The notes under the pieces were generated by a model, which was given only the letters and a program-made list of their open reading frames with translations, did not search any database and had not been told where the DNA came from. A stretch of 64,000 nt of DNA. Origin: Caenorhabditis elegans. Lineage: Eukaryota; Nematoda; Chromadorea; Rhabditida; Rhabditidae. Positions 53,505 to 64,000 of the stretch are shown here, in pieces (positions within the stretch are counted from its first letter, which is position 1; the number at the start of each line of letters is the position of its first letter). The stretch is from positions 17,671,501 through 17,735,500 of the forward strand of contig NC_003283.11 of the NCBI RefSeq assembly GCF_000002985.6, read 5' to 3'. The position numbers were made by a program, and so were the translations under genes.

Positions 53505-55217
53505 ATGACTCAAATCAAAGTAGATGCGATTATATCTAAACAGTTCCTGGCGGCGGACCTGAACGAGATCCGACAAATGCAGGAAGAGAGCAAGAAGCAG
53601 GTGATCAAAATGGAAATTGTCTGGAAGAATGTCGCTTTATTTGTGGCTCTACACATTGGAGCCCTGGTCGGACTATATCAGCTTGTGTTCCAGGCCAAGT
53701 GGGCTACAGTTGGATGGGGTAAGTAGGATCATACTTGTAGTTTCCTCCTGAAAGCCTACGTTTCCTAATTCAGTATTCCTCCTGCACACCCTGGGAAGCA
53801 TGGGTGTCACCGGCGGAGCCCATCGTCTCTGGGCCCACCGAGCCTACAAAGCCACCCTCTCATGGAGAGTATTCCTGATGCTCATCAACTCGATCGCTTT
53901 CCAAAATGACATTATCGACTGGGCCAGAGATCACCGGTGCCATCACAAGTGGACGGATACTGATGCTGACCCGCATAGCACCAACCGCGGAATGTTCTTC
54001 GCTCATATGGGATGGTTGTTGGTGAAGAAGCACGATCAGTTGAAGATTCAGGGAGGAAAGTTGGATTTAAGCGATTTGTACGAGGATCCGGTGCTGATGT
54101 TCCAGAGGAAGTGAGTTCTTGCATTGGTTGCCCCTAGGCTTAAGCCTAAATCTAGGCCTAAGCCTAAGTCTAAGCTTGAGCATAAGCTTAAGCCTAAGCC
54201 TAAGCTTAAGCCTAAGTTTAGGCCTAAGCCTACGTCTAAGCGTAAGCCGGAGCCTGAGCCTAAGCCTGAGCATAGGCCTGCCCCGCAGCCTAAACCTAAG
54301 CCTGAGCCTAAGCCTAGGAATAAGCCTAAGCCTAAGCCTGAGCTCAAGCCTGAGAATAAGCCCAAGCTTAAGCATAAACATAAGCCTTAGCCTAAGCCAA
54401 AGCATACGCCAAAGTCTGAGCATATGCCTGAGCCTAAGCATAAGCATAGGCCTAAGCCTAAGCCTAAGCCAAAGCCTAAGTCTACGCGTAGGTCTAATAC
54501 TAAGCCTTAAACCCTAAATAGCTAACGCTCCCCCACTGACGCCAACCTAAGCCCAAACCTAAGCTTAGTCCTCAGCCTAAGCCTAAGCCTAAGCCTAAGA
54601 CTAAGTCTTAGCCTAAGCCTAAGTCTAAGCATGTGCCTAAGAACAAGCCTGAGCCTTAGCCATCATTTAATCATCAGCCTAAGCCTAAACCTAGGCCCAA
54701 GCCTGAACCTGATGTCCAAGCCTGAGCCCAAGCCTAAAGCACTTACCTAAGAATGTAATTTTTTAGGAACTACCTCCCCTTGGTCGGAATCTTCTGCTTC
54801 GCCCTGCCCACCTTCATTCCAGTCGTCCTCTGGGGCGAGTCAGCCTTCATCGCCTTCTACACGGCCGCCCTCTTCCGTTACTGCTTCACCCTCCACGCTA
54901 CATGGTGCATCAACAGTGTCTCCCACTGGGTCGGATGGCAGCCATACGATCATCAAGCCTCATCAGTAGACAATCTATGGACATCTATTGCGGCAGTCGG
55001 AGAAGGAGGTCACAACTACCATCACACCTTCCCCCAGGACTATAGAACTTCCGAGCACGCGGAGTTCTTGAACTGGACCCGAGTATTGATTGATTTCGGG
55101 GCGTCTATTGGAATGGTGTATGATCGGAAGACTACTCCGGAAGAGGTAATACAAAGACAGTGCAAGAAGTTCGGCTGTGAAACTGAACGGGAGAAAATGC
55201 TCCACAAATTGGGATAA
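53505..55217 (+). CDS. fat-5: stearoyl/palmitoyl-CoA delta-9 desaturase FAT-5
   Basis: Exons 53505-53718, 53774-54110 and 54767-55217 encode 333 aa. The three histidine clusters of membrane acyl-CoA desaturases are present: HRLWAH, HRCHH and HNYHH. Four TM segments are visible (VALFVALHIGALVGLYQLVF and LVGIFCFALPTFIPVVLW among them). This is an ER diiron enzyme that uses cytochrome b5 and O2. C. elegans FAT-5 prefers palmitate and makes palmitoleate (16:1n-7). I recognise the protein from its N-terminus (TQIKVDAIISKQF) and length. The ATG follows TTTCCAGA by one base, which suits trans-splicing or a 5' UTR intron. AATAAA is at 55301. Intron 2 (656 bp) is almost wholly GCCTAA repeat. In C. elegans fat-5 depends on NHR-49; no such site was identified here. 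Confidence 0.95.
54126..54745. repeat. interstitial GCCTAA telomere-type block filling fat-5 intron 2
   Basis: About 90 hexamers, mostly AAGCCT or AAGCTT variants on the plus strand, interrupted near 54510-54545. Confidence 0.95.
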
Positions 55218-55322
55218 ATTTTGAAAAAAAAACATTTTGAGGTTTTCTCACTTTTTCTGTAAAAAATGATCTCTGGCGTGTTTCTGTACGTATTCTGATT
55301 AATAAAACAATTTATTATAAGT

Positions 55323-58300
55323 TCATTCACCGGTGTTATAAATATATAGCCGCCTGGTATTAATCCGTGACTTTGGCTGCTCTTCTTCAGGGTCCTCATC
55401 CCAAGTTTGTTCATAGCGTTCTGCGGTTTGGACACTGGCAACCTGGAAAAATTGATGGATTATTCTGAAACTTGAGAAATAAGCCTTGTTTAACTAAGGC
55501 TAGCTTGAGAGAATCAGGCCTTATCTCTGCACAGATCTATGCACAAATCAAGCCAACCAAACTTTGCAAAGGTTGGTCAAACGTTTGTTAGTGCTTAGGC
55601 CTTAATTATGTTTTGGTTGAAAAACTGAATGTCACTAGGAGTCCCATTTTGGTCCAACTATGTAAACAGTACGTCAGCCTAGAGCCGGACCAATTTTTGC
55701 CCAAAATTCGGTCGCAGTTTGGGCTAGGCCAATCCACTCTTTATTTGCCGGCCGCTGACCTAAACTTGAGGTTAAGCTTTGGCTTAGGTTTAAGCTTATG
55801 CATTGGCTTGGTTGGGCTTAGGCTTAGACTTAGGCTTAGGGTTAGCCTTAGGCTTGATCTTAGGCTGAGGCTGAGGCTTAGGCTTGGCGTCAGTGGCGAG
55901 CGTCAGCTGAGGCATAGGCTCAGGCTAAGGCGTAGGCTTAGGCTTAGGCTTACTCTAACGTCATAAAGATCACGCGAAGCTTTGGCAAAAACCTGAACGT
56001 TACCTTAATCTGCGACGTTGTCTGCGTTCCACTATTCCTCATCTTCGCCCGCTCGTCAAACTTCTCGTTCAACATCTTCTTCTGATGATTGCTCATAAAT
56101 CGCATCAAAAGCTTATTTCCCATCTCCATATTCTCACTGTACTTCTCTGCCACATTACCGTCGGTTCTCATTGTCTTTTTCTTGGAGGGATCGATAGAGC
56201 CGAATTCGGAGACTCCGATTGACTTTTTGCGGCTCTCCTCGGCTGAAATTTCCAATTCAGAGAATTGATTTATTTTTAAATAGAAAAGAATTAAAAATAA
56301 TAATAAGTTTAAGAAATACCTGCCACACTCAAAGTGTTCTTAAAATCGTTCTCAATTCTCTGTACAATCTGGTTGAAAATGAACTCCAACTGCATTTGTA
56401 TTACATTAATGCACATGGAAACCACAGAGAGACCTCCAAGGATGAACACGATTCCACCAACTGCCACTGTATGGCTCGGGGTAAAATCTCCGAATCCTAT
56501 GGTTGTCATGGAGATGAAGAAAAAGTAGACTGACTCGAAAAGTGTCCAGTTCTCAAAGTATGCAAAGTAGGCAACGCATTGGATCATCCAGAAGAACAGG
56601 ACGATCAGGACCAGGAGAAGAGGTATCGGACGGGTCCCGTTGGGATTTTGAGGTGATGGTGGTGTGGAAGAGGTCTCCATTAGGGGGGTCTTGTCGATAG
56701 AGCCCTGGAAAATTGGAGCTTGTGAGTGATTTTGTATGAGGATCCGGTGTTGATGTTATTCAGAGAAAGTGAGTTCTTGCATGGATAGGTCAAGAGGATT
56801 CCAAGACAAGTCTAAGCCTGAACTTGAGCCTAAACCTAAGCCTAAGTCTAAGGTTAAACCTAAACCGTAGCCTAAACATAAGACTAAACCTAAGACTACG
56901 CTTAGTCTAATGTTAAGCCTAAGCCTAAGCATAATCCTAAGCCTCAGACTAAGATCAAGCCTAAGCCTAAGCCTGAACCTAAACTTAAACTTAAGATTAA
57001 GGATAAGCCTAAGACTAAGCTTAAGCTTAAGCCTAAGCTTAAGCATAAGCTTAAGTATAAGCTTAACCCTAAGGCTAATTCTAAAGCTACCCCTCAGCCT
57101 ACGCGTAAGCATGAGCTTAAGCGTAAGAATAAGCCTAAGAAAAGGCCTCAGGCTATGCCTTTATCTAAACCAAAGCCTAAGCCTAAACCTGAGCCTAAGC
57201 CTAAGCCTAATCCGTTACCTTCAAAAAAATTTGGAACTTTTCCATTTCATCATAAAATCCTTCCGATAATCTCACCTATCTTCATTCATCATCTCATTTC
57301 CCTGGCTCATTTCAAAATGTCATGTCATCCATTAAACAAGTTATGATGTCTCAGAACAAGGGACAGCTGTTTTACACACCTACACTATCAACAATTTGTC
57401 AAATTTTTTTGAGCAATTATTGCTCATTTCTTGAGATGAGACAGGTGGCTAGAGGTCGGAGATCAACCTGGGCTTTTTTAAAATGATTGTCTCTTAGTGA
57501 GAGGCCAGGCAAATTGTCACAAAACAAATGAGAAACAATTAATTATGCTCCACAACTTTTGCTACCCGAGCAGTTGCCGGAGTCCAGGGGCTCCAAAGGT
57601 GTCAAGCGGCTCTCACCTCCTCCAAACTCTGCACTTTCCTCCGCCGGAGCTTTTGCCGGAGTGATTGGATCCATTGGCGGCCGATATTTTGCCAAAAGTC
57701 TGCAAATTTTGAAAAATAAGATTCTACCATAATAAAATGTATATAAAAAACTCACGATCCACGAAGTAAAAAAGCATATTACCCCAGTCGTTCAGGATAT
57801 TGATGACTATGGGAATTCCAATCATTGCATACAACATTGTGCATATTCGACCCCATATGGTCTCTGCGGCAAGGTCACCGTAGCCTGGAATTTGAAATTT
57901 TGAGGAAAAAATTAATATATTAATATGCAGCTTAAAATTCTGCACATTTCTCTAGTTGAAAGTTTTTCGATAGCTCTTTCCCCCGTTGAGATAGAGGGCT
58001 TTAGAGTAAGCGATGCGAAAGAGAATGGGAGGAGGGGAGACGCAGAGAGGCTTGTCGTCTGCGTCTCTCCCCCTCCCACACTGCCTCACTCTCCTAACTT
58101 CAAACGCGTGTAGCTCTTCACAGAGAAGGGTTATTGAAAAATTGCCAACTGTCAAAAACTTTAGCTTGAAATTCTGCACAATTCCCTAATTGCAACTTTT
58201 TCGATAACTCTATCTTGCGCATAGATACACAGCTTTAAGAAAATCCAAGATTGAGAGTGTGGGAGGAGGGGAGACGCAGACAGGCACCTGCGTCTCTCCC

Positions 58301-60635
58301 CCTCCCACACTGCCTCACCACGCAACTTTCAACACCTGTAACTAGTCACCGGTAAGAGCTATTGAAAAATTTCCAACTAACAAAATATTCAGCATGAAAT
58401 TTTGCGTCAAATAAGCTTGGTTTTGAAAACTTTCAAATTACCAATTGTGGTATAAATCGTCCCAGCGTAATATAGACCACCCCAAATGTCCCATCTTGTC
58501 TTCATTTTGCTATCGATCGATATTCCCATCGCCGCATCGTATTCTGACAGCACTCTTCTCAATTTGGTTTCAGAGAATTCGGAGGAACTTCCATTCCCAG
58601 AATACATATTCTAAAAACTCTCTGTTTCAAAAAATAATGTTATGGGTTTTCTTGTGCCTACCTGCAACCTCTGCACAAAAACCTGTTTAGCTGCAATACT
58701 TGTGCGGAGTACCCGCATATTGTCCTCGTGTTTCAGTGATTTTTCATTTTCAGCTTCACACAGCACGAATAAGCCGGCGCCCAGGAAACTGTACACTATG
58801 AGGACTCCGATCTTGACCAGGTGATGGAGATGGTAGCGTTCATAGTTCACGGCGACTAGGTTCCAGAACATTCTGAAAATGGTAATTGTTAGAATTGTTG
58901 AATTCTATGGAATTTTCTTATCTTTGAAATTATGTTGGTAAATTCTTTTTTTTTTTTTTTTTGAAAATTGGGAGCTAAATCTCACGAAATTAAAAAAATA
59001 ATCAAAATGTTAGAATTTTGGCGCCAATTTAAAACTATCAAACAGTAATATTTCAAAATTTCAAAACTTCAGGGTCTTAGCGCCAATTTCAAATGTTCTA
59101 AATTTTATAATTTCGGCGCCAAATGAAAATGTTTAAATTTCGGAAGTTTGGCGCCAAATTATAATTTAAAAATTCGGAATTTTGGCGCCAAATTCAAAAT
59201 TATTAAATTTTTAATAACTTGGCGCCAAACAGAAAAATTGAAAACTTCTGAATTTCAGAATTCGGCGCCGAACTCAAATGATCGGAATTTCAAAATTTTG
59301 GCACCAGCTTCAAGTTATCAAAATTCTAGGATTTTGGCGCCAAATAGACATATTTCAAAAATTGACAATTGGTGCTGAAAGTTTTTAAAATTATCAAATT
59401 TTAAATCTATAAAAACTTGGCGCCAAATTGAAAATTTCAATATTTATATTCGGGCCTAAAATTCTGAAATACAAAGTTTTAGGATTTTTGGCGCCAATTT
59501 CAGAGTTTCAGGTTTTCAGAATTTTGGCATCAATTCAAAGTTTCAAAATTTTATAAATTTGGCGGCAAACTTAATAATTAAAAATTTTTTAATTTGGCGG
59601 CAACTCAAAATTTCAAAATTTCAGAATTTTAATGTCAAATTGAAAATTTAAATATTTTTGGAAATTCAGAGCCAAACTCTAAATTTCTAAATTTCTAAAC
59701 TCTAGCGCCAAATTGAAATTTTGACCATTTTATGGAAATTTTAAACAAACTTACATCATTTTGAATTAAATTAAAAAATAGGCTACAAAGTTAAGAAAAA
59801 ATAAATATTTAGACGGAGACCAAGGGAAGTCATCAAAAACTTGAGAGCTCTTGAAGAAAATTGTTTAAAGTTGAAAAAATAGAACTCCTGCAGTCAATAA
59901 TACATATCCCTCCTCTTAGAATGTATGAAATGTGATATGATATCTCCTGGATCTGAGACCCTGTGCACTTTTTTTCCGCATTCGAAGTGTCTGGAGAGCA
60001 ATAGAGCAAGAATTAAATGAGCTGAGTTGCTCAGTTTTTGTGCTTTGATTTTATTTTTTATTATCCATTTGTGTTAAAATTATGATTTTTGAAATTGAAG
60101 CCAAAATTTGGAAATTCGGAAGCTACCAAAATAATCGCTTTTTTTGGCATTTTGAATTGTTTAATCTGGTGCAAACATAATGAAAATTTTGAAATTTAAA
60201 TTCATAGCCAGCAATAACATTTTTAATTTTTACTTAGGCGCTAACATTTTTTAAATTTAATTCTTGTTATAATTTTTATTTTTTTGAAATTTAAATCAAA
60301 TTTGGCCGCAAAATTCTAATTTTTTAAAACTTCCAATTTGACCCCGGATATAAAATTAATTCAATTTTCTGATTGGAATTTGGTGAAAAAAAATTTAAAA
60401 ATTAAAAATTTAAATGTTTTGTCAGGCGCCAAAAAATTAAAAATTTGAAAATTTTTAATTTGGAGACAAATTTTTAATTTATACGAGAAAACTTAAAGTT
60501 TAGAAGCCCAAAGTGCAATTTAATTTTAATTTATTTAAAATCCAGATTTGGTTTTTAAAAAATTATTGAATAACCCCAAAATTTCAACAAAAAAAACTAA
60601 AATTCTCACCGTTCTTTGACAAAAAAATTTGTCAT
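55323..60635 (-). CDS. two-pore-domain (TWK/K2P) potassium channel, about 453 aa
   Basis: Minus-strand exons 60635-60610, 58872-58662, 58610-58442, 57884-57756, 57699-57617, 56704-56320, 56242-56004 and 55442-55323; phases are consistent. TM1 is VKIGVLIVYSFLGAGLFVL. Pore 1 is TIYTTIGYGDL (split by an intron after TTIG). TM2 is ICTMLYAMIGIPIVI. TM3 is PLLLVLIVLFFWMIQCVAY, pore 2 is SMTTIGFGDFTP and TM4 is VGGIVFILGGLSVVSM. A basic, then acidic C-terminal tail follows. A background K+ channel by family. The tiny first exon is uncertain: an alternative 5-nt ATG exon at 59759-59755 also fits phase 2, and the ATG at 58871, directly after TTTTCAG, could be a trans-spliced start. Intron 1 is full of GGCGCC repeats. 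Another intron holds two hairpins. Confidence 0.85.
55765..55960. repeat. interstitial TTAGGC block in TWK intron
   Basis: About 30 degenerate TTAGGC hexamers on the plus strand. Orientation is opposite to the fat-5 block. Confidence 0.9.
56800..57225. repeat. interstitial GCCTAA block in TWK intron
   Basis: About 65 degenerate hexamers in plus-strand GCCTAA orientation, between the exons ending at 57617 and starting at 56704. Confidence 0.92.
57930..58160. repeat. hairpin element in TWK intron
   Basis: GGAGGAGGGGAGACGCAGAGAGG faces GTCTGCGTCTCTCCCCCTCCC. The right arm ends ATTGCCAACTG. Confidence 0.85.
58163..58405. repeat. second hairpin element in the same TWK intron
   Basis: Nearly abuts the previous copy. 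Centre GAGGGGAGACGCAGACAGGC facing CCTGCGTCTCTCCCCC. Confidence 0.85.
58960..59735. repeat. TTTGGCGCCAAATT repeat array in TWK intron 1
   Basis: About 18 degenerate units of 40-45 bp around TTTGGCGCCAA(A/T), itself a palindrome. Sparse further units lie at 60420-60970. Confidence 0.88.
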
Positions 60636-62151
60636 TTTGAGAAAAAAATCCAATTTTTTCACTTCTTCAAAAATAATAGCAAATTTGAAGATTTTAGAAT
60701 GAAAATAAAATATTTATTGTGCTCATTGAGCCCACTCATATTATCTAATAGTTCACAATTTCGCACCTCCAGGTGTTCACCACATGAGTTAATTTTTCGC
60801 GATCGAAAAGTTCAGAAAACACATAGGCGCCAAGGTTAAATATTTTGAAATTTCAATTTGGCAAAATTTTTAATTTTTAACTCAGGGCCAAAATTCCAAT
60901 ATTTCGAAATTCAAATTTAGCGCAAAAATTCCAAATTTTAAAATTTAAAAATTGGCGCCAAAACGCTGAAACTTGAAAAAATTGATTAAAAAAACTCACT
61001 TTAATTGAAAATGTCTCCAGTTTCAAAAGAAAACTCCAAAATTTTCCGCCAAAAAAAAACGATTAATAGACTCTCTTTCCCTTTTCTCAGTTGCTCATGG
61101 AGCCCCAAGAAGCTCCCACACAACTGACACGCTTCCACTGATCAAAAGATAAATCTGCGTCTCCTGTCTCTCTCTTTTATCACCACTGGCTGACCATTTG
61201 ATTTTTGTTGAGAGCAAAAAGATGTCGGAAGCCTGAGATATTAGTGTTCCAAGAGGTTGATTACAACGAAATGTTTTGACAATTTTTTCTTCTTTTTTTC
61301 TGATTTTGGATCTCCCATTACTTTATTTTTATTGCCTGCAAAATTTTGATATTCAGACACCTACCACCCACCCTCATTGGGCAATTTGGAAAAAAGAGCC
61401 GCAGTGGCTCAAACAGAAGTATTATATGCGACTGTGGCGTTCCTATTCCGGAATAGGATCCAGTTCCAGCAAAAAGCGTCTACGGCCTGTAGGTGTTCAT
61501 GGTCTGCGTATTTTGAGAGTTAGATTGTCTTAACTCTCTTGTGACCAAAAAAAAGTCCCCAGTGAGTAAGGTCTAGTTGGTCGAAGTAATCTTTGAAGTT
61601 GGTTTGCATTTTCAAGTTTTGCAAAATAAATCCGGGAAAAACCGAAAAATTTTCAATCGGCAAAATAATTTTTTTCTTTGAAAACAAGAATGAAATTCTT
61701 AAGGACACATTACATATAGAGCTTCGAAAATATTTTGGAAAAATCTTGGAAACAATCTGAAACTTGCAAAAAATGCAAAGTGTTTTGTTTTGCCGAAAGC
61801 AGCCTCTACCCACCGGAGCCATCGGGACCATTAAAATTAATTTGGAGCTCGGAGCAACTGGCAGCTCCGTGAGTAGTGTTAGGAGTCAAATTTTTGAAAT
61901 CAAATTCGAAAATCTTCAAAATTCATGCGACAAATTTGAATTTTTCATATTTGGTCGCAAAAACAAAATTCAAACTCATAATTTAGGAAAACTTGCGGTC
62001 AATTCAAAAAACAAAAAATCGAATAATATTTTCGGGTATTTCAGATTCAAATAGGCAAAACTTTATAGTCATAAATTATCTTAAAATCACAATGAAAAAA
62101 GAACAGATCATAATACCGGTAAAATAAAAATTAAAAAAATATCCAAATTGC
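60636..62151. other. intergenic, upstream of TWK channel and 3' of the ZP gene
   Basis: Sparse GGCGCC units, then unique AT-rich DNA. 61340-61533 has an open stretch (KEPQWLKQKYYMRLWRSY) after TATTCAG, but no start exon or partner, so it is not called a gene. Confidence 0.5.
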
Positions 62152-64000
62152 TCATCGCGAAAAGTCCGGGAGCGGTAGTTTTTTGGTTTTCCGACTTGCA
62201 GACTCTGAAAATTAGTTTAAAAAAAAAACTTTAATGTTAGGCAGGCACGTAGGCAGGCGCGTAGGCATCAACAAACCGTTCTCGGTGACTCTACTGATCA
62301 CCAGGTACATCAGCGATATTGTAACTATGCCAAGAGCCGCCAAAATCAGTAGGCTCAGAATGAGGTTGGTCCTTGTGAAACACACGTCGTTCGAGGCATT
62401 TGTTGGCACGTGAAATTTACGATTTCCAGTAGGATTTCCAACTTCTGGAAAGGAAAAATTGACTGGAATTTGAAAAAAAAATTGAAAAATTCCTACCAGA
62501 CTCAGGAAGATCCTGAACATTTACAGAAGGAGCTGCCACGTCGACATCCGCCAAAAGTTTGGTGTTGCCCCCCGCGACGTCTCGGCGGATCAGACGATTC
62601 ATTCTGGAAAAAATGTGGGCTAAAATTTTCAAGAAAAATCAGAAAAAAGCATACGTGACCGATGGAATCCGGCTCATCTTGTCCACCTCGTCCTCCAGCT
62701 CGTCATCTAGGAAGTCGGCACTGTAGTCGGAGTTTGAGGTCATGGCGTCGGTGGAAAATTTTTGGGATTTCTGGAATTGGGTGAGGTTAGTGTTCAGTTA
62801 GGTTAAATAAGCTGTGCTAGGTTAGGGTAAAGTTGAGTAGACTTGAGCAAAGCTAGAGTAGAGCTGAGCAAGTTTGGCTGAGTGAGGTAGGACAAGGCTG
62901 GCCAAAGTAGGGAAAACTTGAGCTGAGTTAGAGTAGGCTTGAGCAGAGATAGGTAGGTTTTACGGTTTGGAAGGGCTAGGACAAGGTTAGAATGAACTGA
63001 TCAAGGCTAGGAGTAGGTCTGAACGAGGTAAGTGCTAGGCCAAAGTAGACCTGCCTGAGGTGAGATGAGGCCTGAACAATAATATGGGAAAGCTTGAGCA
63101 GAAATTACCTATAAAGAACCTATACAAAAACCAATCCACCTCTGCGGGCTCGAACCCGCGACCTGTCTCTCTAAAGTCAAGCGTCTTACCGACTGAGCTA
63201 CGCAGCATGGCTTAGTCGGTAAGATGTTTCACTTTGGCGCAGAAGGTCGCGGGTTCGACCCTCGCTGAGGTGTATAGGTTTTTAATAGTGCTGATTTCAA
63301 ATTTATTGCTAAAAAAATTGCAAAAGCCTGTCTGAAATTGACGAAAGTTTTACATTTTTTTAGAGAACAGGCATTATTTTTAGCGTAGGCTTGAGCAAGC
63401 TGAACAAGGTTAGAGTTGTTCTGAAACAGGTCTGCGAGTTTTGAGCAAGGTAGAGCAATACAAGGTTCGGAGCCTCCTGAGCAAAAGTAGGGCTGGGCTG
63501 AGCAAGCTGGGCGAGATTTTGATAAGATTGGTCAAGGTAAAGTAACTCCCAGCGAAGATAGGATAACAAGAGGCCAGTTTACCTGCAGTTTAGTATTGTT
63601 TTGTGGTCTTGGGAAGCCTGGCGGGATATCATCGGAAACCTTCCGATCTGTCATCACATCCAAATTCTGCATTTTCGATGAAGGAAGGTTCTTGCAAACT
63701 TCTGTTGGGATCTGAAAACAGTCACGGTTAGGTAAAGCCAAGAAAGCTAGCTACTCACCACACAAGGCATCTCAGCGGACTCCTTCATCTCCACCCTTAT
63801 CATGCACGAAAAGAAAACCGTCGGCTTGTCCGCAAACTTGAAAACACTTGACATTTGCCCAGCTTCCAGCTCTTTCTCATTATACTCCAACTCTTTCAGA
63901 ATGAACGCGTCAAGTGTGCATCCGTGCTCATCGACAAGCTTCTGCCCGAATCCTTGACCGTCATCGACTACACATGAGTGAACAGTCATGCAGTACATTT
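62152..64000 (-). CDS. cuticlin-like ZP-domain membrane protein, 3' part only
   Basis: Minus-strand exons 64000(partial)-63759, 63711-63583, 62770-62655, 62603-62497, 62444-62277 and 62204-62152 in matching phases. The visible part begins within the C-terminal half of a ZP domain: HSCVVDDGQGFGQKLVDEHGC, then VFKFADKPTVFFSC and MPCV...EVC, the conserved Cys positions of nematode cuticlins. An acidic linker and a dibasic RLIRRDV follow, a plausible processing site. Then come one TM (LSLLILAALGIVTISLMYLV) and a short basic tail. Cuticlin-like proteins polymerise in the extracellular matrix or cuticle after cleavage. The N-terminal exons lie beyond the window. The gene symbol is not assigned. Confidence 0.82.
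62800..63110. repeat. degenerate TAGG/GAGCA repeats in ZP-gene intron
   Basis: Loose units such as GAGCAAGGCTAG and AGGTTAGAGT; similar units at 63390-63535. They may be decayed TTAGGC. Confidence 0.55.
63135..63271. repeat. head-to-head pair of tRNA-like elements
   Basis: Minus copy 63135-63206 (T-arm GCGGGTTCGAGCCCGC pairs fully) and plus copy 63205-63271 (GCGGGTTCGACCCTCGC). The TGTATAGG tail is on the right and CCTATAC on the left. Acceptor stems do not pair, so these are not functional tRNAs. Confidence 0.75.

Noticed and set aside
54119-54517. Long open frames rich in Lys-Pro or Leu-Ser repeats on both strands
   Set aside because: They are translations of the GCCTAA/TTAGGC hexamer array inside fat-5 intron 2. 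The period is two codons and all frames stay open.
57543-57699. Alternative reading of the TWK exon as a Pro/Ser-rich C-terminus ending in SGKSCGA-like sequence
   Set aside because: The phase-1 join from the previous exon selects the other frame (HFWQNIGRQW), which ends in a good donor in the phase needed by the next exon.
61340-61533. Small plus-strand gene with basic residues
   Set aside because: It has an acceptor-like start but no start exon, donor or partner; composition alone is not enough.
63135-63206. Functional tRNA gene
   Set aside because: The T arm pairs perfectly but the acceptor ends do not, and the unit is part of a recurrent palindromic repeat.

Overview
This window is nematode DNA, almost certainly Caenorhabditis and most likely C. 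elegans. Short introns begin with GT and end in TTTTCAG. Chemoreceptor genes are dense. Degenerate (TTAGGC)n blocks, the nematode telomere hexamer, lie inside the chromosome arm. One gene reads as the palmitoyl-CoA delta-9 desaturase FAT-5 over its whole length. The exon models below were built by hand from splice signals and reading-frame phase. Every multi-exon model closes in frame except where a lesion is stated.

Layout. 0-9 kb: three related Str-type serpentine receptor genes, two intact on the minus strand and one broken on the plus strand. They sit among many copies of one hairpin (inverted-repeat) element. 9-12.4 kb: an unrecognised polytopic membrane protein of about 537 aa whose introns carry the same hairpins. 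12.6-15.5 kb: three small saposin-like (SPP) genes, one of them broken; a fourth lies at 24.7-25.3 kb. 15.8-19.5 kb: an SLC17-type major facilitator transporter. 21-27.7 kb: two related serpentine receptors, the first with two candidate first exons. 28.5-29.1 kb: a small secreted-protein gene or relic. 29.7-31.8 and 35.8-38.3 kb: tandemly duplicated receptor genes flanking a broken cysteine-rich multi-module secreted protein gene. 38.6-42.7 kb: a two-pore-domain (TWK) potassium channel. 47.4-49.8 kb: another Str-type receptor. 53.5-55.2 kb: fat-5. 55.3-60.6 kb: a second TWK channel, convergent with fat-5 and with overlapping 3' ends. 62.1-64 kb: the 3' part of a cuticlin-like ZP-domain gene that runs off the window.

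The gene content is typical of a fast-evolving arm: chemosensation (at least seven receptor loci), innate-defence-type saposins, transport, membrane excitability, lipid desaturation and cuticle. No operon is evident; genes switch strand often. Three loci carry clear disabling changes: an Str receptor, a saposin-like gene and the cysteine-rich protein.

Much of the non-coding sequence is repeats. I see about 18 hairpin elements plus two fragments, about 34 tRNA-like elements with Pol III A- and B-box sequences but no acceptor stem, a SINE-like element, TTAGGC blocks, CTACAGTACC and GGCGCC minisatellites, and a dispersed TGTCGGCTGC repeat. No canonical tRNA, rRNA, CRISPR array or bacterial gene was found.
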